Shown: piece by piece, positions 7,509 through 17,000 of the stretch
Layout: each line of letters begins with the position of its first letter
Numbering within the stretch: position 1 is the stretch's first letter
From: Bacteroidales bacterium
GTDB taxonomy: Bacteria; Bacteroidota; Bacteroidia; Bacteroidales; VadinHA17
Direction: 5' to 3'
Assembly (NCBI GenBank): GCA_016936695.1
Contig: JAFGXK010000056.1
Span: 1 to 18,799 of the forward strand
Length of the DNA: 18,799 nt
The notes under the pieces: generated by a model
What the model saw: the letters and a program-made list of their open reading frames with translations, nothing else
Database searches by the model: none
What the model was told of the DNA's origin: nothing
Program-made: the position numbers and the translations under genes

Positions 7509-8213
7509 ATGAACCTCAATCCCCATATTTCGGTCGACTGTGTGATCTTCGGCTTCAGTGAAGGGACTTTGAAAGTATTGCTGATAGAAAGGGAAAAAGA
7601 AAAAGGCCTGCAAGTGGGTGGTCACAAACTGAAACTGCCCGGCAGCCTTATCTCCGAACAGGAAGACCTTGATACTTCAGCAATAAGGACCCTCACCGAA
7701 CTCACCGGCCTTAAAAACATTTTTCTGAAACAATACTCGGTATTCGGAGATCCGGGAAGGCTGAAACCTATGGAAGACCTTGAATGGCTCTGCCGTACCA
7801 GCGGAATGAAGGTCGACCGGGTGGTAACAGTGGCTTATTATTCACTTATTAAGATCTCTGACAGTGTAATAACAGACAAGACAATCTGGCACCCGGTGGA
7901 CAAACTACCGGAACTTATTTTCGATCACAACCATATTGTAATGGAAGCTCTTCTGAATCTGAGGAATGAATTCCATACAAAACCTCTCTGTTTCGAACTG
8001 CTTCCCAAGAAATTCACTTTGCGTCAGCTACAAGATATCTTCGAATCAATTCTTAACATTAAACTAGATAGCAGAAACTTCAGAAAGAAGATACGGAAAC
8101 TGGATTATCTTACTGAATTGCCTGAGAAAGAAAAAAATGTCAATCATAAGCCAGCCAAATTATACAAGTTTGACAGGCGCCGTTATGAAAAGAAAGAAAC
8201 ACCCCTGATTTGA
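7509..8213 (+). CDS. NrtR/AraR-type transcriptional regulator (Nudix-like sensor plus winged helix)
   Basis: The 234-residue protein has a Nudix-fold N-terminal domain (about 1-150; SVDCVIFGF, VLLIER) and a C-terminal winged helix (about 158-234; KKFTLRQLQDIFESIL, SRNFRKKIRKL, KLYKFDRRRYE). The Nudix box at 45-68 is degenerate: in the RELxEETGL part it reads RTLTELTGL, so two catalytic glutamates are replaced (Thr61, Leu65). Hydrolysis is therefore unlikely and the domain is probably a ligand sensor. In Bacteroidota, homologues such as AraR of Bacteroides respond to pentoses, and a gene directly ahead of GH30/GH43 genes fits control of xylose or arabinose use. The inverted repeat at 7432-7460 is its probable binding site. 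The exact ligand (xylose, arabinose or other) cannot be told from sequence. Confidence 0.88.
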   Translation: MNLNPHISVDCVIFGFSEGTLKVLLIEREKEKGLQVGGHKLKLPGSLISEQEDLDTSAIRTLTELTGLKNIFLKQYSVFGDPGRLKPMEDLEWLCRTSGMKVDRVVTVAYYSLIKISDSVITDKTIWHPVDKLPELIFDHNHIVMEALLNLRNEFHTKPLCFELLPKKFTLRQLQDIFESILNIKLDSRNFRKKIRKLDYLTELPEKEKNVNHKPAKLYKFDRRRYEKKETPLI

Positions 8214-8291
8214 CAAGGATTTATGTCCTCAGTTTGTCAGAGGGCTGGTCTGCTCTCATCTGTTTTTTAACTGTTTAAAAATTATCTGCAT

Positions 8292-9713
8292 ATGAAAAAA
8301 ACTCTGTGCATCTTTATTGAAACATTTGTCATATTTTTACTGATTCTCCCTGTAAGACTGACAGCCCAGATCGAGTGGATCTCAAGCACACCGGCCAAAC
8401 CGTGGACTTCAGCACAGACCAGATTGGTGAAGCTTGCAAAATCAAAGACGGAAGCTGCCATCCTTCCGAATGCAAAAGAACAAACAGTCGACGGCTTCGG
8501 GATCTGTTTCAACGAACTTGGCTGGACGTCCATGTCTTTGCTCCGTGAACAGGAACGCGAAACCATTCTGAAAAACCTTTTTGATCCAAAAGACGGGCTT
8601 AAGCTTAATATCTGCCGTATGCCAATCGGCGCAAATGATTATGCAAGAAATTATTACTCGCTTAACGATTCAATCAATGACTTCGAGATGAAGTATTTTT
8701 CTCTCGGTCGCGACAGAGAAGCGCTAATCCCGTACATTAAGGCTGCCATGAAATACAAGCCCGACCTTAAGGTATGGGGTTCTCCATGGGTTCCACCCTA
8801 CTGGATGAAAACCAACAATCACTATGCATGCCGGCCGGGTTCAGACAACGGACTTACAAAAGAACAGACGGGCAGGGAAGACTTAACCCAGTTCCGGATG
8901 CAACCCGAATATCTGAAGGCTTATGCTTTATATTTTACAAAGTATATCGACGGTTACAGGAAAGAGGGTATTAATATTACCGGAGTTCACGTCCAGAACG
9001 AGATGAATTCCTGTCAGAATTTTCCTTCATGCATCTGGACTGCCGGAGATCTTGGAATTTTCATCGGCAGTTACCTGGGTCCCGTTGTTAAATCGGCATT
9101 CCCTGATGCTGAAATCTGGTACGGAACCTACGAAAGGCCTTTTGTTGAAAAGATCGACACTATCATGCAGAACCCGGAAGTGTCTCAATATATCACCGGA
9201 GTCAGCTTCCAGTGGGCCGGAAAACAGGCTATAACCGGCGTCCATTCCAAATACCCTGATCTGAAACTTATGCAATCGGAGACAGAATGCGGTCGCGGTA
9301 CAAACGACATGGCAGCTGCGGAATATACCTTTTCACTGATGAAGCACTATTTCGAAAATGGAATTTGCACCTACACATTCTGGAACAGCGTTCTCGACGA
9401 AACAGGCAAGAGCATGTGGGGATGGAAGCAGAATTCTATGATAAGTGTCAACAGTTCGACAAAAGAAATTGTTTACAATCCCGAATACTACCTTCTTAAG
9501 CATTTCAGCTATTTTGTAATGCCGGGGGCAAGAAAGGTAAAAACAGAAGGTGACAATTCCGGAATGCTTGCCTTTCTCAATCCCGATAAAAGTCTGATCG
9601 TTATTGCCTGCAACAAGGACGATTCAGCAAGGGAGACCAATATCAGAATAGGTAAAAAAAGACTTTCTGTCACTCTGCAGGCGCATTCATTCAACACCTT
9701 CAAGATCAAATAA
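8292..9713 (+). CDS. Exported GH30 glycoside hydrolase
   Basis: A 473-residue GH30 enzyme: signal peptide (about 1-25), then the (beta/alpha)8 barrel with its side beta-sandwich. Family marks include QTVDGFGICFNELGW, CRMPIGANDYA, GSPWVPPYWMKTN, the acid/base Glu237 in HVQNEMN and the nucleophile Glu330 in QSETECG, then TFWNSVLDE. The last part (about 400-473) returns to the sandwich (SLIVIACNKDD, LQAHSFNTFKIK). GH30 includes beta-xylosidases, endo-xylanases, beta-glucosidases and beta-1,6-glucanases; I cannot fix the subfamily. Xylan backbone or beta-xyloside cleavage is the best guess from the GH43/GH3 setting. It follows the regulator by 78 bases with no clear promoter between, and is 12 bases ahead of the first GH43, so these genes probably form one transcript. 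Confidence 0.88.
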   Translation: MKKTLCIFIETFVIFLLILPVRLTAQIEWISSTPAKPWTSAQTRLVKLAKSKTEAAILPNAKEQTVDGFGICFNELGWTSMSLLREQERETILKNLFDPKDGLKLNICRMPIGANDYARNYYSLNDSINDFEMKYFSLGRDREALIPYIKAAMKYKPDLKVWGSPWVPPYWMKTNNHYACRPGSDNGLTKEQTGREDLTQFRMQPEYLKAYALYFTKYIDGYRKEGINITGVHVQNEMNSCQNFPSCIWTAGDLGIFIGSYLGPVVKSAFPDAEIWYGTYERPFVEKIDTIMQNPEVSQYITGVSFQWAGKQAITGVHSKYPDLKLMQSETECGRGTNDMAAAEYTFSLMKHYFENGICTYTFWNSVLDETGKSMWGWKQNSMISVNSSTKEIVYNPEYYLLKHFSYFVMPGARKVKTEGDNSGMLAFLNPDKSLIVIACNKDDSARETNIRIGKKRLSVTLQAHSFNTFKIK

Positions 9714-9725
9714 TCTGGAAAAACC

Positions 9726-11360
9726 ATGAAGAAAATTCTGTTGTTCATCATGATCCTCCCGGTGACCGTCTCCATGTTGTTTTCACAGCAGGTGACACCC
9801 CCGGCCCCTACCAGTCCGCCTGCTTTTGCCGGAATGGGCGGGAATGATTTCTCTGCCGTTATCGATCGCACCAGGCCTGTGACCTTCAGAAATCCAGTTA
9901 TACCGGGCTTCTGGTCAGATCCAAGTGTTTGCCGTGTTGGTGAAGATTACTATCTGGTTACCAGTACTTTTGAATATTTTCCAGGAGTCCCGGTGTTTCA
10001 CAGCAGGGATCTTATCAATTGGGAAATGATTGGCTACTGCATCGACAGGGCAAGACAATTGCCAAAAGGCCTCAACATTTTTGCAACGACAATAAGGCAT
10101 AATAACGGAACTTTCTACATGATCACAACCAACGTCGGAACAGGAGGCAATTTCTATGTTACAGCCTCCAATCCAGCAGGTCCGTGGTCAGATCCGATTT
10201 TCATAGAGGCCCAGGGGATTGATCCCGATCTCTTTTTCGATGAAGATGGGAAAGCCTATGTAATTTCCTCGACTTTTGTACTTTTTGAAATCGATCTTAA
10301 AACAGGCAAATTCCTGTCGGAAGGAAGGAAAGTATGGAGCGGAACAGGTGGACGCTATCCCGAAGGTCCCCATATCTATAAAAAGGATGGTTTTTATTAC
10401 CTTATGGCGGCTGAGGGAGGAACGGAGGAAGCACATTCAGAGACAATTGCCAGAAGCAAGAACATCCGGGGTCCCTATAATACAAATCCGGCAAATCCGA
10501 TCCTAACCAACTGCAACGCGGCCGGACAAGGAAGTCCAATCCAGGGTCTCGGTCATGCCGATATCATTCAGGCTCACGACGGCTCATGGTGGATTGTGTT
10601 CCATGGTTACAGAAGCATTGGAGGAACTCATCACATTATCGGACGGGAAACCTGCCTTGCTCCCGTATGCTGGCCCGAGAACGGCTGGCCTGTTGTAAAC
10701 GGGAATGGCACAATTACAACAGATATGACCTGCCCCACACTTCCCCTGAAACCTTTCGAAGCCTTGCCATCAATCACAGATTTCAGCGCCGGCACGTTTG
10801 ACCTGAACTGGAATTACCTGAGGTATCCTTCTCAGGAAAATTATTCGCTCTCAACCCGGAAAGGATTTCTGAGGCTTAAAGGCTCCGAACAGACAATCGA
10901 GGATCGTAAATCACCTACATTCATCGGAAGACGGGTTCAGGATCTGTCATTTACTGCTTCAACACAGATGGAATTCAATCCTTCAAATGCCAATGAGGAA
11001 GCAGGATTTTTACTCCTCAATAACGGGGCTCATTTCGATATTCTTATAAAACGATCGGGTGGGAAGAGGGTTGCTGTCGCCAGCCTCAGGTTCGGCAATG
11101 TGGTGCATGAATCGAATGCCGTAGTTCTCAGACCGGGCCCGGTAAAACTGATAATTAAGGGTGAAAGGTCGAACTTCACATTTCTGTGCCAGCAGGGCAG
11201 CGACCAGCCCAAAGAGCTGATAAGGGCAATGGCCAGATACCTGAGTTCCGAAACAGTCGGCGGATTCACTGGCGTTTATGTGGGAATGTATGCAACGGGC
11301 AACGGCAAAGTCAGCACTGCGTATGCCGATTACGACTGGTTCGAGTACAAAGGGGAATAA
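9726..11360 (+). CDS. Exported GH43 beta-xylosidase/alpha-L-arabinofuranosidase (first of two)
   Basis: A 544-residue two-domain GH43 protein. After a signal peptide (about 1-20) comes a Pro/Gly-rich linker (TPPAPTSPPAFAGMGG), then a five-bladed propeller from about residue 55. The three catalytic acids are visible: base Asp65 in WSDPS, pKa-modulating Asp166 in GIDPDLFF and acid Glu213 in YPEGPHIY. GLGHADIIQ and WWIVFHGYR are the usual metal/His and closing-blade motifs. Residues about 350-544 form a concanavalin-like beta-sandwich (FDLNWNYLRYP, FIGRRVQDLSF, YADYDWFEYKG) of the kind present in two-domain GH43 xylosidases. It lies between GH30 (12-base gap) and the second GH43 (17-base gap). 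It is expected to release xylose or arabinose from xylan oligosaccharides; which of the two is not decided by these motifs. Confidence 0.9.
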   Translation: MKKILLFIMILPVTVSMLFSQQVTPPAPTSPPAFAGMGGNDFSAVIDRTRPVTFRNPVIPGFWSDPSVCRVGEDYYLVTSTFEYFPGVPVFHSRDLINWEMIGYCIDRARQLPKGLNIFATTIRHNNGTFYMITTNVGTGGNFYVTASNPAGPWSDPIFIEAQGIDPDLFFDEDGKAYVISSTFVLFEIDLKTGKFLSEGRKVWSGTGGRYPEGPHIYKKDGFYYLMAAEGGTEEAHSETIARSKNIRGPYNTNPANPILTNCNAAGQGSPIQGLGHADIIQAHDGSWWIVFHGYRSIGGTHHIIGRETCLAPVCWPENGWPVVNGNGTITTDMTCPTLPLKPFEALPSITDFSAGTFDLNWNYLRYPSQENYSLSTRKGFLRLKGSEQTIEDRKSPTFIGRRVQDLSFTASTQMEFNPSNANEEAGFLLLNNGAHFDILIKRSGGKRVAVASLRFGNVVHESNAVVLRPGPVKLIIKGERSNFTFLCQQGSDQPKELIRAMARYLSSETVGGFTGVYVGMYATGNGKVSTAYADYDWFEYKGE

Positions 11361-11377
11361 TTAATCAATTGAAGATC

Positions 11378-12724
11378 ATGAAAAAACATATTCTGCTTCT
11401 GGCAGGCATCCTGATGATGCTGCCTCTTTCAGGTCAGACCACCGGAATCTGGGGCGATCAGGGAAACGGGACCTTCATCAACCCGGTTCTGAATGCAGAC
11501 TATTCAGATCCTGACGTAATCAGAGTTAATTCCAAATACTACATGGTCTGCTCCGAATTTCACTTCATGGGCATGCCTGTTCTGGAATCGGACGACATGA
11601 TCAACTGGAAAATAATTTCTCAGGTTTATGACAAAATAAGCTTCCCTGGTTATGATACGAACGAAAAATTCGGAAGGGGATCGTGGGCGCCTGCCATCCG
11701 CTGGCACGACAATAAATTCTGGGTCTATTTCTGCACTCCCGACGAGGGACTCTTCATGAGTTCAGCGCCAGCTGCGGCGGGTCCCTGGGAACCACTGACA
11801 GTAGTAAAGGAAATAGCAGGATGGGAAGATCCATGTCCTTTCTGGGATGAAAACGGAACCGGGTACCTCGGACACAGCAAAGTGGGAGCCGGACCGATTA
11901 TTGTCCATAAACTTAGTCCCGACGGAAAGTCGCTTCTTGATGATGGTCTGACCGTTTACACTGGTCCGGTCGCCGAAGGAACCAAGATACACAAACTAAA
12001 CGGCTACTACTACCTGAGCATTCCGGAAGGCGGAGTGGAAAGAGGCTGGCAGACAATACTAAGATCCAAATCAATTTACGGTCCATATGAGAAAAAGGTG
12101 GTCCTGGAAAAGGGAAGCACTCCCATCAACGGTCCCCATCAGGGATCCCTTGTTGACACTCCCGACGGAGAGTGGTGGTTCTACCACTTCCAGTCTGACG
12201 GTGTAATGGGAAGGGTTGTCCATCTCCAGCCCATGACATGGCAGGAAGACTGGCCGGTGATCGGAATCGATATCGATAGAAACGGAATAGGAGAACCCGT
12301 ATATGTGTGGAAGAAGCCTGCCATCAAGGGTGATTTCAAAATATCCGCCCCGCAGTCGGACGATGAATTCAATTCTGATTCGCCCGGACTTCAGTGGCAA
12401 TGGAACCACAATCCGGTAAAAGACCTTTGTTCAATGACAACAAAACCGGGGCACCTCTCCCTTACATCTCAAAAATCAGAAAACTTCCTTAAAGCCCGTA
12501 ATACCCTGACTCAAAAAATTATGGGAACCTCAGGTGAAGCTGTCGCCGAACTGGATGTCACCAGTCTGGCCGACGGACAGAAAGCCGGACTATGCAGTAT
12601 GGGAGGAAGAAATAACAATCTCGTGGGAATATCAAAGAAAGGATCACAGCTGTTTGTCTATGCCGAAAATAACGGAAAGATAATTTCTGAAAATGCTTTC
12701 AAAGGCAAGAAAATATACCTTTAA
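11378..12724 (+). CDS. Exported GH43 glycosidase (second), C-terminally cut by an in-frame TAA
   Basis: The start is set at the ATG at 11378 because MKKHILLLAGILMMLPLSG is a clear signal peptide; the frame is open further left only inside the preceding gene. The catalytic propeller is complete, with Asp44 in YSDPD, Asp151 in WEDPCPF and Glu217 in SIPEGG. The motifs GRGSWAPAIRWHD and GPHQGSLVDTPDGEWWF mark it as a GH43 of the group with an arabinanase/xylosidase-like active site. A second domain starts near residue 325 (DDEFNSD, LQWQWNHNP). The frame stops at TAA (12722-12724, codon 449), yet the same frame continues past it for 70 more sense codons that complete the sandwich domain. One substitution (AAA to TAA would restore Lys) explains this. 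The 448-residue product may still fold and act, but probably less stably. Confidence 0.85.
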   Translation: MKKHILLLAGILMMLPLSGQTTGIWGDQGNGTFINPVLNADYSDPDVIRVNSKYYMVCSEFHFMGMPVLESDDMINWKIISQVYDKISFPGYDTNEKFGRGSWAPAIRWHDNKFWVYFCTPDEGLFMSSAPAAAGPWEPLTVVKEIAGWEDPCPFWDENGTGYLGHSKVGAGPIIVHKLSPDGKSLLDDGLTVYTGPVAEGTKIHKLNGYYYLSIPEGGVERGWQTILRSKSIYGPYEKKVVLEKGSTPINGPHQGSLVDTPDGEWWFYHFQSDGVMGRVVHLQPMTWQEDWPVIGIDIDRNGIGEPVYVWKKPAIKGDFKISAPQSDDEFNSDSPGLQWQWNHNPVKDLCSMTTKPGHLSLTSQKSENFLKARNTLTQKIMGTSGEAVAELDVTSLADGQKAGLCSMGGRNNNLVGISKKGSQLFVYAENNGKIISENAFKGKKIYL

Positions 12725-12937
12725 GTCAGACTCGACATCAAGGGCAATAACAACCAGTTCTTTTACAGCATCGACAACAGACAATTCACACCGATTGGCG
12801 AAACGTTCATTAAATCGGCAGGATTCTGGAAGGGAAGCCGTCTGGGACTCTATTCATACAATGAGAAGGCCGACGGGGGTACAGCTGCATACAACTGGTT
12901 CAGATATGACTATGACGGGCCAAAGGGTGCCAGATAA
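12725..12937 (+). pseudogene. Severed C-terminal part of the second GH43 gene
   Basis: Directly after the TAA the same frame reads VRLDIKGNNNQFFYSIDN, and later ETFIKSAGFWKGSRLGLYSYN and YNWFRYDYDGPKGAR, ending at a TAA at 12935-12937. These are the expected last strands of the GH43-linked beta-sandwich, matching the ending of the neighbouring GH43 (ADYDWFEYKG). Its only nearby starts are internal, so it is unlikely to be translated separately. Confidence 0.8.
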
Positions 12938-12944
12938 GTAAATT

Positions 12945-13937
12945 TCAGAAGCTTACAACATTAACAGAGAATCCCTCGCCGCCGCAAAACAGCATGTCAT
13001 CAAGGCAGGCGATGGTGTGAAGATCATTGCCTGAGATGATTGCCGATGCATTGCATTTGGTACACGAAGGCAGACTGAATATCTCCCCCATGTCGCAAGC
13101 AAGTATATACTGGTCGCGCGGCTGATCGTAAGCAACACTGTTGGGACAGTTTGACAGGAAACGGATATTTCGCTGATCATGCTTGTAACTGAGAAGCCTT
13201 TCTGTCCAGACATTTCCCAGCGTGGAAGTAATAACTGCCGGGGAACCATCAGGATGCTTTCCACAGATAACAATATTACTGCCTGCAGCCACAACCTCAT
13301 AAAACAGACATGGCTTATAAAATCCCGAATACTCCTTGTTATAGTCGGTTACCAGCCAGTTCAGTCCGTCATCCGATCTTAGGATCTCACCTTCATCGGT
13401 GACAGCCATAAAAAAGGACTCCCCGGCAGTAACAGAGACGATGTTGCCTTTCGCCCCGGGCTCAATAATATTCCATGACCTTCCGTTAACCGATATGAGA
13501 ATGGTACCCTCGTCCGCTCCGGCTACGATCATATCCTGCCGGGCAGCGATGCCGTTTATATCTTTTCCCGTTCCGCTTACGGCCAATTCAAATTCATTCC
13601 CGTCTGCTGACCACAAAACTGCTCCCCCTTCGCCGGCAACCAGAACAAGCTGCTCCCACACGACGGCACAATTCATGTCACCCCTGTGTTCATTAAAGGT
13701 TTTAATCCTGGATCCGGAAGCATCAATTAAATCAATTCTTCCGCCTGTTCCAACCGCAAGAAATAGCCCCCTGAAGGGAACGGCATCCCTGTAACCCTCA
13801 TATATAGCGGAGCAAGCAGTTTCCATGAGACCGACCGGGGCTTCTTCCTGAAAAGTCATTCCTGCTGATGAAGACAGGTACAGCGATCCTGCGATTATCA
13901 GAGTGAATAACAATATAATTCGGAACAAACCAACCAT
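12945..13937 (-). CDS. Exported beta-propeller protein (BNR/Ycf48-like), function unknown
   Basis: The 330-residue protein begins with a hydrophobic signal or anchor segment (about 5-25), then carries repeated blade-like units of about 40-45 residues: GTGGRIDLIDASG, GEGGAVLWSADGNEF, ADEGTILISVNGRSWN, TDEGEILRSDDGLNW, PAVITSTLGNVW and CDMGEIFSLPS. The S.DG..W pattern is the BNR/Asp-box turn found in sialidases and Ycf48-type propellers. None of the sialidase catalytic residues can be recognised, so a binding or assembly role is more likely than enzymatic activity. Four Cys near the end (NCPN, CDMG, SCTKC) could form disulfides. It lies downstream of GH3 beyond a strong terminator and converges on the GH43 gene with only 7 bases between their ends. 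Its link to xylan use rests on position alone. Confidence 0.75.
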   Translation of the reverse strand: MVGLFRIILLFTLIIAGSLYLSSSAGMTFQEEAPVGLMETACSAIYEGYRDAVPFRGLFLAVGTGGRIDLIDASGSRIKTFNEHRGDMNCAVVWEQLVLVAGEGGAVLWSADGNEFELAVSGTGKDINGIAARQDMIVAGADEGTILISVNGRSWNIIEPGAKGNIVSVTAGESFFMAVTDEGEILRSDDGLNWLVTDYNKEYSGFYKPCLFYEVVAAGSNIVICGKHPDGSPAVITSTLGNVWTERLLSYKHDQRNIRFLSNCPNSVAYDQPRDQYILACDMGEIFSLPSCTKCNASAIISGNDLHTIACLDDMLFCGGEGFSVNVVSF

Positions 13938-13950
13938 ATCCGGGAATAAA

Positions 13951-14005
13951 TAAAAAAAGGGGGCTGATAAAGATAATTTAAAATTACCTCGGGTACAGCC
14001 CCCTT
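13951..14005 (-). terminator. Strong Rho-independent terminator after GH3
   Basis: On the minus strand AAGGGGGCTG (complement of 13996-14005) pairs with CAGCCCCCTT (complement of 13957-13966), with some AT pairing in the 29-base loop, followed by a run of Ts ending at 13952. It begins 17 bases past the GH3 stop codon and ends 14 bases before the propeller start, leaving almost no room for a separate promoter for that gene. Confidence 0.85.
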
Positions 14006-14022
14006 AAACTAACCTAAACCCA

Positions 14023-17000
14023 TCACTTACCCGTATTTTTAATATGAAAGTAATCGTATGAAACCTCGAAAGGTGAATCTGGCTGAGCGGGTTGTTGCAT
14101 CCCCGGCATATTGGCGAATCGTGCAAAACGGTTATCCATAGCACCTTCGCAAACCATAAGTCCCGCACTGATATCCTTCAGCATTAGATTGATGCTGCCG
14201 ACCGGCTTGAATGTCTTTCCGTCGGCCGATACTGAAGCAGTATACAGGCTACCTTTCTTTACAAGCCTAAGCCAGAGGGTATTATCGTCACCAATTATAT
14301 CAGCCATACTGAGTGTGGCGTTGACTTTGTAGTGTCCGTCCTCTTCCGTCGCAAGCATCACCGAGCCGGGTCCGCCCGTAGAGCCAAATCCCATTCTTCT
14401 GCCTCCTCCGGCACCGTAAACCAGTTTCACATAGTTGTCATCATCCTGATAAGCAATCATACCGCCGTTTTGACTGAAACCGGCAGGCTTGCGTGAGTAA
14501 ATCACTTTGGTGTCGATGGTCCAGTCGGTATTTGCACTTTGCAGAAGAAGGTTCTCGGCATTGTTGTTGGCAGCCTGAAGATCTCCCTTTGCCGAGGTAA
14601 TGGTCATTGAGCCGGCTTTTTTAGAAAGACTCCAGTTGGCCGGGTTGCCCCTTGTCAAGAACCATTGAGTGGCAAGAGCTGTCTTGTTAAACTCGTCGCT
14701 GACCGATTTCGTTCCGAAGTTAATATAATAGTTGTTCTTCTCAACGGTAACCTTGTCAGCAAGGCTGATGACTGCTGTTCCGGGAATTGCCTTTGCCTGG
14801 ATCACATCAACAGAGATTTCAGGATAGGGGGAGACAACGGTTACCTGGGGAACTTTCGCCGATGAGGATGAAACAAGCATACTGTAACTGTGTACGTCAG
14901 GATTGAATCCCTGAATCTTCTTTCCGTTAACGGTAATCGAAGACGGCTTAAGATCAGGCATTACCTTAACTGCATAGCTGTCGGAAAGGGTTTTGCCGTT
15001 TATGGTCACAAATGCAGTTATTGATGCACTTCCCGGTTCCTTAGCCGTTACCTTGCCTTTTTCATCAACACTCACCACTGCCGGATTGCTGCTCTTGTAA
15101 ACGATCGCGGCATTTTTTATATCAGAAAAGCTGTCGTCCGACATGGCAGCAGTAACACTTGTCTGTGCTGTATTACCCGGCCTGAATACGACCTTGCCGC
15201 ATTCTGCAACAACAGTCTTGAGAACCGGATTGTAAGCCCCGGCCATAACAGTCTCAACCTGACCTTTTATATCCTTTGAGGACGCTCCGATCTCAAATAC
15301 ATATCTGCCCTGATCAAAATTGATACTGCCTTTATCTCCATCCCAGAACCACAGGTCTGAACAGTCGATGTCAATCGCCACTGTCCTTGTCTGGCCGGCA
15401 GCAATTGTAATCCGCTTAAAACCTTTCAGCCTTTTGGCAGGGCGCTCAAGTGATGCAGGGGAATCGGGTGTAAGCATGTAAACCTGAACCACTTCGTCGC
15501 CGTCAACATCGCCGGTGTTGGTTACATCCACGCAAACCCTGAGCTTGTCATTGGGAGTGACCGATGTCTTGCTTATGCTGAAATTACTGTATTCGAAAGT
15601 GGTGTATGAAAGGCCGAAACCGAATTCATAGGAGACATCCTTGTTGAAGTACCAGTAGGTCCTTCCATTACCGCCCTTGCCGGGCCTGAGGTTATAGTTC
15701 GTGATTGGAGGAAGATCGCTGACTGATTTGTACCATGTGGCATTGAGCTTTCCACCGGGATTGGCATCGCCAAAGACAATGCTTGCCATGGCTGTGCCCT
15801 GTGCCTGACCGTTAAATCCTGACCAGATTATTCCTGCAACATTGGGATTATTTCTGAATTGATCAACCTCCACCATTCCAAGGCTTTGCATGATAACAAT
15901 GGTGTTGGGGTTCACGGCTGACACGGCATCGATAAGATCGTACTGATTACCCGGAAGCACAAGTGTCAGTCTGTCGCCCTCTTCTCCGGCGGTCTGGTCA
16001 TCGGTGCCTGTAAAGACAAAAGCAACGTCGGCACTTTTAGCCATTGCAATGGTTTCGTCGTCGATTGGGGCAAGAGAGCTTGCCTTGTAAACAAGATATA
16101 TTGTCTGCGGACCGGATAGCCCAAGTTTGCTTATTTTGCCATCCAGAATCCTGGCTCCGCCAAAAGGGCCGCCTGGCATCCCTCCTGAAGTACGCTGGGC
16201 ATCAAAAGATGCAAGCAGGTTACCCGTGGGTGAACCAACTCTGACCTCAACAGTGCCACCGTCGGCCGGGATATTGAGCCTGAGCTTCATCTTATCGATG
16301 CTGGTCACATCCACGTTGTTGTAAGCTGTCCAGTTCCCATCCTGGATATTCCTGACCGAGTTCTCATCACTCATTCCTGAACCGATAACAATTCCATCGG
16401 ATGATGAAGCGAATTTGGTGGCATCAAATTTCGCAGATGTGCCATCGCTTTTTATTACCTCAAAATCGAGAACGAAAAAGAGGTTGCTCCTGCTTGAAGT
16501 ATTTGCTCCCGCGCTGTATACAACCTCGGCATTGATCCCATTCTCCGCAAGGTAGTTCTTTACACCTGCAAGGAATGAAACCATGTGTTTCGGATCGGGC
16601 CTGCCTGAATAGGGTCCGAGCTCAACCTTGTCAGCCTGGGGACCTATCACGGCAATCTTCTTCACTGCAGCAGCATTGACCGGAAGAGCTTTGTTACCGG
16701 TCTTCTGAACCACCGTGTTCTTCAACAGAACCGGAGTCTTTTTTGCAACTTCCTCAGCAAGAGTAATATGACCGGGTGAGTTTACCACACTGGTATTTAT
16801 AAATGAGTAGGGAACCTTTCTTCCGGGATCAAACTCACCTATCCTCATCCTTATTGTGAACATATTAACAAGAGCCAGATCCATGTCGGCCTCTGTTATC
16901 AGACCCTGTTTGAGGGCTTCAAGGGCATAAGCCTGGTAATAATTTCCACAGTCGGTGTCGACTCCTGATTTCAATCCCATTGCAGTGGCTTCGGCTCCCG

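Noticed and set aside
8214..8291. Promoter between the regulator and GH30
   Set aside because: A TTTG occurs at 8233-8236 but no TAnnTTTG-like box lies at the right distance; co-transcription with the regulator is the simpler reading.
11186..11377. Longer open frame upstream of the second GH43 start
   Set aside because: It lies within the end of the first GH43 gene in another frame, reads as Arg/Gln-rich shadow sequence, and a clear signal peptide begins at 11378.
12722..12724. TAA as a recoded or reassigned codon
   Set aside because: Other genes here use TAA as their true stop (e.g. the esterase and the 1172-residue gene), and no recoding signal was seen; a point mutation or sequencing error is simpler.
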